Under the pieces are notes generated by a model. It did not search any database. It was not told where the DNA came from and saw nothing but the letters and a program-made list of their open reading frames with translations. DNA of 64,000 bases from Sergeia podlipaevii (lineage: Eukaryota > Euglenozoa > Kinetoplastea > Trypanosomatida > Trypanosomatidae), in assembly GCA_030849805.1 (NCBI GenBank), contig JASANZ010002261.1, positions 1 to 64,000 on the forward strand, given 5' to 3'. Position 1 is the stretch's first letter, and every line of letters starts with the position of its first letter. Position numbers and translations under genes: made by a program. Positions 57,357 through 64,000 of the stretch are shown one piece after another.

Positions 57357-58718
57357 CTAATGCAGCTGCTCAGTTCGAAAAGGCAGACGCCACAGACGGA
57401 TCTCACCACTATCCGTGCCCGTCGCCAGCACATCTCTCGCCGACGAGAGTGCTGAGGCCATGATCAGACCATCATGCAGCTTTACCTGCCGCAGCGGGTT
57501 CCCAGAAGACATCTCCCACTCCACAACAGTAGAATCATCCGATACTGTGAGCAGCGTTCCAGCAGCCGTGAACTCAAGGCCTCGCACATAGTCGCGGTGC
57601 CCCACAAAGCTACGCGCGCCAGAGCCGAACTCACCAGAGTTTACCGCAAAGTCAGTGGCAAATACAAACTCCGAGCACGCAGCCAGCACCCACCGCATCT
57701 CCCCAGCGTCCTCAGTAGCGCCACCACTGCCTGCGGTCGTCGTCGTCACTACATTTGCAAAGGCACCCCTGTTGCTGTCAAATGAACTGTTGTGATGGTT
57801 GTTGAATGTGCCCTCGCCTCCGTTGGCATCGTTAGTGCCCGCAGCCCCCGCCCCATCCGTGGGCGAGCCCTCATCCTCATCTCCGCCCTCATTGCTGGTG
57901 CCTTCCTCTCGGCCTCCGGCCGCTGCTGAGCCAGCAGCCTCGGTTGCCTCGGCAGATATGAGACCTACAGGTACTACCGCGATATGATTAATGGGGTTCT
58001 CAAACTCGTCTAGACTAGCAATCATGCGCTCTTCGGTGGTGGCCTGGGAATTGTAAAGAAGCTTCCACGTGCGCAGCGCGCAGTCCTCAGAAGCTGTAAT
58101 GAGAATCCCCCGGTTCGGTGACAGTGCGAGGTCGTTGACGGTGCTCGTGGAGACCCAGAAGCGGTCCACAAGGGTACCCGCCGATGGAACACGAGGAGCA
58201 AAGCCGGCTGGCGCTGCCACGGCGGTGGTAGAAGTTGTGTCGGGTTCAAGAGAAGCGGTGGTGGCTGACACCTCTTCCGTGTCGAGGATAGGTGGCACGA
58301 GGGCGTGAATGTACACTAGTCCATCATCGCATGCACTTGCAATCATCATCCCGCCAGCACTCGCGTTCGGACCGCAGCCAGTCGATGCGTTCGGAAGCTG
58401 CAACATCTTATTCACGCCATCGTGAAACCCTGTGAGAGTGCCTAGCACGCGATCGGGACGTCGTACATCCCAGCAGCCAATAGTGCGATCGTCCGAGGCG
58501 GTCAGAATCATGTGAGGATCTTCTGGCAAAAACAAGGCGTGGTTCACTGGGCCTCTGTGATGACGAAGGCGAGTGATGTTCCTGCCGTTACGGTAATCCC
58601 AAAGCGCCGCGGTGTCATCGCCGGAGGTGGAGCAGAGCACATGTGGCGAGGCCGCGTGAGGGGAAAAACTAAGGGACGTGACGACCTCCTCATGCGCTGA
58701 AGAGATCTGGCAAAGCAT
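57357..58718 (-). CDS. WD40-repeat (beta-propeller) protein
   Basis: A 453-residue protein. I start it at the ATG at 58718; the frame continues upstream only from a TTG. WD40 repeats span the whole length: HEEVVTSLSFSP with SGDDTAALWDY; HHRGPVNHALFLPEDPHMILTASDDRTIGCWD; HDGVNKMLQLP with SACDDGLVYIH; STVNDLALSPNRGILITASEDCALRTWK; NPINHIAVV; GHRDYVRGLEFTAAGTLLTVSDDSTVVEWE; and a last one ending GTDSGEIRLWRLPF. About seven blades can be counted, enough for one closed propeller. A Gly/Asn/Glu-rich insert (about residues 250-345) loops out of the fifth to sixth blade. No extra domain is seen, so the function is a generic protein scaffold and the complex is unknown. Confidence 0.88.
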   Translation of the reverse strand: MLCQISSAHEEVVTSLSFSPHAASPHVLCSTSGDDTAALWDYRNGRNITRLRHHRGPVNHALFLPEDPHMILTASDDRTIGCWDVRRPDRVLGTLTGFHDGVNKMLQLPNASTGCGPNASAGGMMIASACDDGLVYIHALVPPILDTEEVSATTASLEPDTTSTTAVAAPAGFAPRVPSAGTLVDRFWVSTSTVNDLALSPNRGILITASEDCALRTWKLLYNSQATTEERMIASLDEFENPINHIAVVPVGLISAEATEAAGSAAAGGREEGTSNEGGDEDEGSPTDGAGAAGTNDANGGEGTFNNHHNSSFDSNRGAFANVVTTTTAGSGGATEDAGEMRWVLAACSEFVFATDFAVNSGEFGSGARSFVGHRDYVRGLEFTAAGTLLTVSDDSTVVEWEMSSGNPLRQVKLHDGLIMASALSSARDVLATGTDSGEIRLWRLPFRTEQLH

Positions 58719-59376
58719 GGTTGATTGTGGAGAAGGCCAGAAAGCTATGCAGGCAGTGAAAAAACACAAGAAAAAAAAAAAAGCGAGATATAGTAGAGAA
58801 AAGAAATTGAAGTAGAGATATCCCTCTCTTTATGTGCGTATATGGGCCTGCGTAGGTAAGAAGGGAGAAAAATGGCGTAAAATGAGTATTCCTTTGTAAA
58901 GAAAAAAAAAAGAAGAGAAACAAAAAAAAAACTGTAATAAAAAGAAAATGGAAAGCAACGTACTTATATCCATGACTGCTGGAACACGCTCATCAAAAAA
59001 AAAAAAAAAAAAGTTGAAAGAAAGTTAAAGAAAGAAAAGAAAAAAAAAATGGTATTTTGGCGCGTCTTGTTCTTCGTTCTTCCCATTCTGTTGCTGCTCA
59101 CAAAGCTGGACGTATTTTAGATGGAGATCTGAATGCATTCTGAAGTAAAATATCTTCACATTGACTGAAAGGAAGTGAATGGAAAAAAAAAAATTAAACA
59201 CAATAATGAAAGTATAAATCAGGATTATCGAGAAACTTTCTCGCCCAATGCCCACTGTAGCAGAATCGTCACAGAATGCATCTCTGAATATACTTTTAAA
59301 AAAAAAAAGGATAATATCTCAACCTTTGAGCAACACACGCAAAAAGAGTGAAAAATCATCACTTTTCTTTTGATAT
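58719..59376. other. Intergenic region, AT-hook protein to WD40
   Basis: 0.66 kb with no supported gene. In transcript (minus) sense a pyrimidine tract at about 58770-58785 is followed by GCATAG near 58746-58752, a likely acceptor for the WD40 gene some 30 bases from its ATG. Further A runs (plus strand) lie near 58997-59012 and 59299-59308. Confidence 0.5.
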
Positions 59377-62193
59377 CTAAAGCTGGTCATCCTCTATCAT
59401 AGTCAGCAATACACCACGTAACTCGCACTCACTCTCGCGTGCGACCGTGAGGCTCCTAGAGATAAGATTGAGATGTCGCATAACACGCCGCATGCGATCC
59501 TTCTTACCAAGACGAAAGCTGACAGCAGAAGAAATGGGTGACCATCCGGGGGCAGTAGCGTCACCACAAGCAGTGACCGTCTTCATCGTGTTATCAGTGA
59601 TTTCCCTATCACCATCCACATGTGATGGTGACGACATTCGCGCTCGCTTCCGCACGGGACAGGCAGTAGACAACTCGCGCCGCACATCAAGGGCTTTCGG
59701 AGTGAGCTTCATCGAACGCCCGTGGCGGTGCAACGCCTGGCCAGTAGTCACCGCTGCTGCCTCCTCTTCCTCCTCCATCACGTCCACGCTCGCCATACCT
59801 TTGATTTTGCTGTTCAGAAAGCCGGCGGTCCTGGAAAGTCCAGTAGTAGCCGCAGCCGGAGACGAAGAGGAAGGTGTAGAGAAGCCGTGCCCGCGATGAC
59901 GAGAGCCGCCAGCGCGGGCGTACTGCAACGGCAACACCACCTCATCCATGTGGTCCTCTCCACCTCTTGGCGGAGTAGCACATGCAGGCAGCTCCTGTGG
60001 CCCAGCATCATCACCATCGCTGCACGATGCGCCACGCGATTGCGGCTGCGGTACTGAAAGCAAACGCGCATCGGTACACGGCTCTTCTTCTGTTGCAGTT
60101 GCTGTCCTCGTCATACCAAGGGTGTGGGCATCAACGACGCCTGCAGGCGCTGATACTTTTCGAGGTCTGCCGCGCTTCCTTCCAGTGTTGCCGCTGTCAC
60201 CACTGCTGTTGCTCCCGGCTCCCCTGTCCGATGTCGGCGCTAACTCAACCCCAGTGAAGTTCGTAGAGACGTGCCCTGTAGCAAGCGGAGGGCGGCCTCG
60301 ACCGCGTCCGCGACCAAGGCCCGTTGGTCTTGCGAGGGCAGAAGCACCAGTGATGATGGGATGAGATCCATGCGAGCAGGCCCGTGGTGGCCGTCCTATG
60401 CATCGACCACGGCCTCGGCCTCGGACACCAGCGCCACCACGGCCACGGCCACGGCCAGAGCAACTCGCTGGCAAGATATCCCTGATGTCTGTGTAGGCAC
60501 GCGACATGGTCACCTGGTGCTTCTGCCCTTTGCTCATGCCAGATGCCTGAGGGTGAGGCGAAGAAAAGGAAGGAGGGGATGTGGGAACTGAGAGGTGCGC
60601 CGCCAGTTCTGGTGCAGCCTCAAAGTCATGAAAGTTGTACGCAATCTTCGCAGTTGCTTCTGTTTTGTGTTTGTCGGCAGCGATGAGGCCAGCGCGCTCT
60701 GCAAGGGAATATCTTGGCGGTGACGGTGGCTGTGAATGAGGTGATATGTGCGGCTCAACAGCAGCAGTAGTGGCCGGAGCGCGTGAGAGCAAGTCGCCTA
60801 CGCATAAGGAGGATGACATGGGCTCTTCCGAGTCAAAGTTGTTCTTCTTCTCTGTAAAGCCACCTTTGGCAATCTCCGCTGTCGTCGCTTCATCATCGTT
60901 CTCTATGTCATGTTTCTTCTCGGTAGAGTTCTTCTCCTCTGTCACCTTCTCTTCGCCAGGAATAGACACCACTGTGCGTCTTCGCCTTCCGCCAGAGGCA
61001 GCGTGACGTTGATCATTGAAGGAAGAGGGCACAGCCGCTGAGCTTGCGGCGCCACTTACGTCCTCCTGGCTATCATTAGGTGCCCTCCCTTTGTGCCTCC
61101 CTCGTCTGCGGCCACCAATGTCGCCACGGTATCGCGCCTCCTGCTGAGAAACGAGAGAAAGAAGAGGATCAGCGGCAGCTGGGCGGCGAAGCGGGCCTCC
61201 CGTGCCTCCGCGACCTCCACCGTGTCCTCCACTCCCTTGCAAAATGTTCTGCTCAAGATCTGCGAGCTGCTGCGAGAGGCTGTCATCGGGCGTCAGCGCG
61301 GTGCCCTCTAAAGGGTCCTGAGTATCATTGGTCACGAGACGTTCTTTCCTACTCGACGCTTCTTCATCTCTGAGGTGTATTTGTGAAGCGCGAGAGCCAC
61401 CCTGGAGATGGTGAGGGTCATCTTGGGGCTCCTCCTTCACATCAGAGCCACCACTCCTGCCAGTAGGAACAGGTGCTGCGGCAGCGTCTAGACGGGCTCT
61501 CCGCTCCGCACCCGCTGTCACGTGGGAAGGAGTACTACTGCTACTATCACTGTGAGAAGCAACAGCGCCACGGACGTCACCGTCCTCCTCGGCACTCGTG
61601 CCGCATGAAGAAGGACTGTCACGGCGGATACTGTGGTCCTTCTCCTTCTCATCTCCCTCGCACGGTGCCTCTTCACTCGCCCTTCTGCCTGGTTGTGTAG
61701 CGGATGGATCCGTGAGTATGAAGCCAACAGGTAATGGCTCAGTGACAGAAATGCGAGACACAGAGCGACATCTTCGACTCGCCGCCACGACTGGAGCAAC
61801 ACACTGAATGAAGTGTGCCATCCCACTCACGGAGAGCTGTAAGAGAAGAACACACGACGTGTCGTCCTTTGCCCTTCCGCCTACCGCGTCAGGCCGCACT
61901 TGCTGAGATAGAAACACACTATCGAGCTGAGAGCCAAAGCCATTGTCACCAGCCCACGCCTCCACGACGGCACGCACCACGGTAATGCGCATCAGCTGCT
62001 GCGCACGTACGACCCGAAAGTGAAGAAGTGTTTCATCGTAGTGAATAACGAGAGGGGTGGTGGTTTGGTGCTGTTCATCCTCAGCGATGAGCTCTGCATA
62101 GTCGGGATAGAAGCAAAGCTCGCCTGTTACAAACTGTGCCGCGGCTACGATACAGTTAGCAAGGCGGTAAGACGCCATCGACTGTGACATCAT
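59377..62193 (-). CDS. AT-hook and RG-rich probable nuclear protein
   Basis: A 938-residue protein. The N-terminal 150 residues look folded (YRLANCIVAAAQFVTGELCF, then LHFRVVRAQQLMRITVVRAVV) and I do not recognise the domain. Most of the rest is acidic/Ser-rich disorder. Near residues 575-680 there is an RG-rich block (SGRGRGRGGAGVRGRGRGR) with AT-hook cores: RCIGRPPRA near 600, RGRGRPPLA near 630 and RKRGRPRKV near 671-677. AT-hooks bind the minor groove of AT-rich DNA and RG repeats bind nucleic acid, so a chromatin or RNP role in the nucleus is likely. A KKDRMRRVMRHLNLISRSL helix and charged end close the protein. A possible acceptor is the minus-strand TTTCTTGTAG at 62270-62285, giving a 5' UTR of about 77 bases. 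Confidence 0.8.
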   Translation of the reverse strand: MMSQSMASYRLANCIVAAAQFVTGELCFYPDYAELIAEDEQHQTTTPLVIHYDETLLHFRVVRAQQLMRITVVRAVVEAWAGDNGFGSQLDSVFLSQQVRPDAVGGRAKDDTSCVLLLQLSVSGMAHFIQCVAPVVAASRRCRSVSRISVTEPLPVGFILTDPSATQPGRRASEEAPCEGDEKEKDHSIRRDSPSSCGTSAEEDGDVRGAVASHSDSSSSTPSHVTAGAERRARLDAAAAPVPTGRSGGSDVKEEPQDDPHHLQGGSRASQIHLRDEEASSRKERLVTNDTQDPLEGTALTPDDSLSQQLADLEQNILQGSGGHGGGRGGTGGPLRRPAAADPLLSLVSQQEARYRGDIGGRRRGRHKGRAPNDSQEDVSGAASSAAVPSSFNDQRHAASGGRRRRTVVSIPGEEKVTEEKNSTEKKHDIENDDEATTAEIAKGGFTEKKNNFDSEEPMSSSLCVGDLLSRAPATTAAVEPHISPHSQPPSPPRYSLAERAGLIAADKHKTEATAKIAYNFHDFEAAPELAAHLSVPTSPPSFSSPHPQASGMSKGQKHQVTMSRAYTDIRDILPASCSGRGRGRGGAGVRGRGRGRCIGRPPRACSHGSHPIITGASALARPTGLGRGRGRGRPPLATGHVSTNFTGVELAPTSDRGAGSNSSGDSGNTGRKRGRPRKVSAPAGVVDAHTLGMTRTATATEEEPCTDARLLSVPQPQSRGASCSDGDDAGPQELPACATPPRGGEDHMDEVVLPLQYARAGGSRHRGHGFSTPSSSSPAAATTGLSRTAGFLNSKIKGMASVDVMEEEEEAAAVTTGQALHRHGRSMKLTPKALDVRRELSTACPVRKRARMSSPSHVDGDREITDNTMKTVTACGDATAPGWSPISSAVSFRLGKKDRMRRVMRHLNLISRSLTVARESECELRGVLLTMIEDDQL

Positions 62194-63285
62194 ATTTTTT
62201 TTTCAATGTTTCTCTCTTTTTTTTCTTACCTTTATAGGTGTAGATTCTGGTTTTGCTCTTTGCTTCCCTCTACAAGAAAAAAAAAAACCTGAAGAAAATG
62301 TCGACTTCTCTGTTTGGAATCTATGATAGCAACACTGACACGTCGCCTTTGTTTTTTTCTCTCTCTCTCTGTGTGTATGCAACTCACTTTCTCCACTTTT
62401 ATTATTATTATTAGTTATTATATATATATATGAATGTGTGTATCTGAAAGCAAGTGTATGTGCCTATGTGTATGTTAGTTTGTGTGTTTGCTTTTTCTTT
62501 TTAATAAAAGTGAATAAAAGAAAGAAAAACTTTGGTTCTTTTCTAAAATAGTGATTGTAATGAACGTAATTAACAAAAAAAAGTTAAATCCGGAAGTCTA
62601 AAAGAAAAATGTGCTTTTGGAAATACCAAAATTCTTCATAGTCTGTGCTCCTTCTTTCCTACTCTTGTCTTCTTTCAGAATTTTAAAAAAAAAATGCATG
62701 AACAAAAAAAATAATCAAAAAATGACGTAAAATATGTATATTGATAGATAGATATGATATCAAAAACAAAGAAACAAATGGCAATGGTGCAATAGTTTTG
62801 GTCAGAAGCAAAGCGGTGCGCGCTTCGTATCATCTATGCATTGCGAAGTGACATTAATAGCTCGTCAAAGCAAAACAAAGAAAGGTGTATGTGTATTTGT
62901 GTGTATGCGTGTGTATTTAGAATAAGTACAAAAGATGAATATATGCATATATATATATATATTGAAAGTACATATAAAAGAAAAGGTCTCCCCCTCTCTT
63001 CTATTTCTTTTTTTTTCTTTTTACATTCTAAGCTACGTCTTCGTATGTATGTATGCAAATGTAGATCATGTTGCCACTCCAAGCAGCATGCATGCATACC
63101 AAAGCGCATGCATCATCACGCACACCTAATAAAGGTGAAAAAGGGCAAAAAAAAAAGGAAAAAGGATCAATGCACACTTCCATTCTGCTTCTTCTCCCCC
63201 CCCCCCCATTTTGCATTTCTCCACTGCCAGCATTCTCACTACATACATTGTAACAATAATAATGTCCATTGCAGCAGCACAATAT
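62194..63285. other. Intergenic region, acidic protein to AT-hook protein
   Basis: 1.1 kb with no supported gene. It includes TTA/TA repeats at 62400-62431, GT-rich DNA at 62432-62490, TA repeats near 62945-62962, and a C run at 63197-63208. The minus-strand acceptor for the AT-hook gene lies at 62270-62285. Confidence 0.55.
62270..62290 (-). promoter_or_regulatory. Predicted trans-splice acceptor for AT-hook gene
   Basis: In transcript sense a run of about 12 T is followed by CTTGTAG, with the AG at plus-strand positions 62270-62271. It lies about 77 bases before the ATG at 62193. It is inferred from sequence. Confidence 0.6.
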
Positions 63286-64000
63286 CTACATATTCATCTC
63301 CTCTGGATCCTCCATGAAGTCAATTTCCCCTGCGTCATCCTCCACATAGCCATCCTCCACAAAGGTCGTATCAGCCTCATCCTCTTCCCTCTCTCCTATC
63401 TCTACGCTTTCTTCAACATTATAATACGCCTCTTCAACACCGATATATTCATCATCGGCGGCCGCATCAGCATAGACTTCCTCCTCCTCCTCCGCGTCCG
63501 CCATCTCCTCATCAACCGTCTGTTCCTCTTCGTAGTTGCGCGCCGAGGCGGAAACGACTATCCTTTCAGTGTTAGGCATCGTTACATCACCAATCTCCGC
63601 CACAGAGACAATCTTGTGTGCCATCTCTGAGTCGCTTCCCTCGGCGTCAGCCACTTCGCCCTCCTCCGCATCCTCCATAACGTCAGCAGGGGCTCCTCCA
63701 GCGGATGTCTGGTCAGCCTCCCCCTCCTCCTCCATTGTCGTCTCCAGACCAGCTAAGTACTCGTCACGGTTGGCGGAACGAGCAGAAAGCTCATTCTTCG
63801 CCTTGATTATGCGTGCGAAGCCGTCAAGGCACTCAGAAGAGTCCTTCTTGAGAGCAGGAAAACCCTCAGCCTCCCACGTAGTATCCTCTTCAGCGTTGTC
63901 GACAGATCCATCGGCGCCCCGTAGTACCTTGGCAACCTCCTCTGCCTCCGCCTCATTCCACTCCTCATCCCCGGTGAGGTCCTCGCGCACGGTCTCAATC
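63286..64000 (-). CDS. Very acidic protein, C-terminal part (5' end outside window)
   Basis: The frame is open to the window edge, so the start lies beyond 64000; a Val codon near 63990 is not a true start. About 237 residues are visible. The first part is mixed (EEVAKVLRGADGSVD, then WEAEGFPALKKDSSECLDGF). From about residue 90 it is dominated by Glu/Asp/Ala with runs such as DEEMADAEEEEEVYADAAADD, ending EEMNM. Such acidic tails occur in histone chaperones, nucleolar proteins and others. Nothing visible decides among them and I give no function. Stop is TAG. Confidence 0.75.
   Translation of the reverse strand, partial: IETVREDLTGDEEWNEAEAEEVAKVLRGADGSVDNAEEDTTWEAEGFPALKKDSSECLDGFARIIKAKNELSARSANRDEYLAGLETTMEEEGEADQTSAGGAPADVMEDAEEGEVADAEGSDSEMAHKIVSVAEIGDVTMPNTERIVVSASARNYEEEQTVDEEMADAEEEEEVYADAAADDEYIGVEEAYYNVEESVEIGEREEDEADTTFVEDGYVEDDAGEIDFMEDPEEMNM

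Noticed and set aside
58719..58769. N-terminal extension of the WD40 protein from TTG at 58769
   Set aside because: It is not an ATG, and a likely splice acceptor lies inside it in transcript sense.
1..64000. Transposons, CRISPR arrays or viral insertions
   Set aside because: No reverse transcriptase, transposase, terminal repeat pair or spaced direct repeat array was seen. The repeats present are microsatellites.

Overview
This window looks like nuclear DNA from a trypanosomatid (Kinetoplastea). The evidence is intronless genes packed head-to-tail on one strand for about 48 kb and then on the other. T-rich pyrimidine tracts followed by AG (trans-splice acceptors) precede most start codons. 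Intergenic DNA is AT-rich and full of simple repeats, while coding DNA is GC-richer. Proteins carry many Ala/Ser/Gly/Gln low-complexity insertions. TAA, TAG and TGA all end genes and none interrupts one, so the recoded nuclear code of Blastocrithidia is excluded. I cannot fix the genus from sequence alone.

Plus strand, 1 to 49.4 kb, one polycistronic unit. In order it holds a giant membrane-anchored RING-finger protein (1067-7957), the cytoplasmic dynein 1 heavy chain (9549-26096), and a tandem pair of metallo-beta-lactamase-fold hydrolases (27039-28301 and 29050-30255). Next come the AP-1 clathrin adaptor mu subunit (30987-32285), an unrecognised protein (33092-34384), a protein-kinase-fold protein without catalytic residues (35114-38344), and a four-helix membrane protein that may be TMEM138-like (39373-41484). 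The unit ends with a ChaC-type gamma-glutamylcyclotransferase (42241-42996), a large WD40 protein (44159-48574) and a small basic, probably mitochondrial protein (48896-49387).

Convergent strand-switch region, 49.4 to 50.2 kb. The two coding units converge on an 0.8 kb gap containing a complete tRNA-Glu(CTC) gene with a T-run terminator. A GC-rich stretch able to form hairpins lies immediately upstream. This is the usual trypanosomatid arrangement of a Pol III gene where two Pol II units end.

Minus strand, 50.2 to 64 kb. Reading in the direction of transcription from the right edge: the 3' part of a very acidic protein (cut by the window), an AT-hook/RG-rich probable nuclear protein, a WD40 propeller protein, the mitochondrial translation initiation factor IF-2, and a 959-residue protein with a probable mitochondrial presequence and a degenerate repeated module.

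The genes do not form one pathway, as expected for constitutive polycistronic units. Themes include transport (dynein, AP-1), a possible cilium gate protein, organelle translation or RNA handling, and thiol metabolism (ChaC). The points most worth a second look are the pseudokinase, the duplicated hydrolases with a near-identical DNA patch, the strand-switch element, the repeat-built mitochondrial candidate, and genes whose strongest splice-acceptor signal falls inside the predicted coding start.
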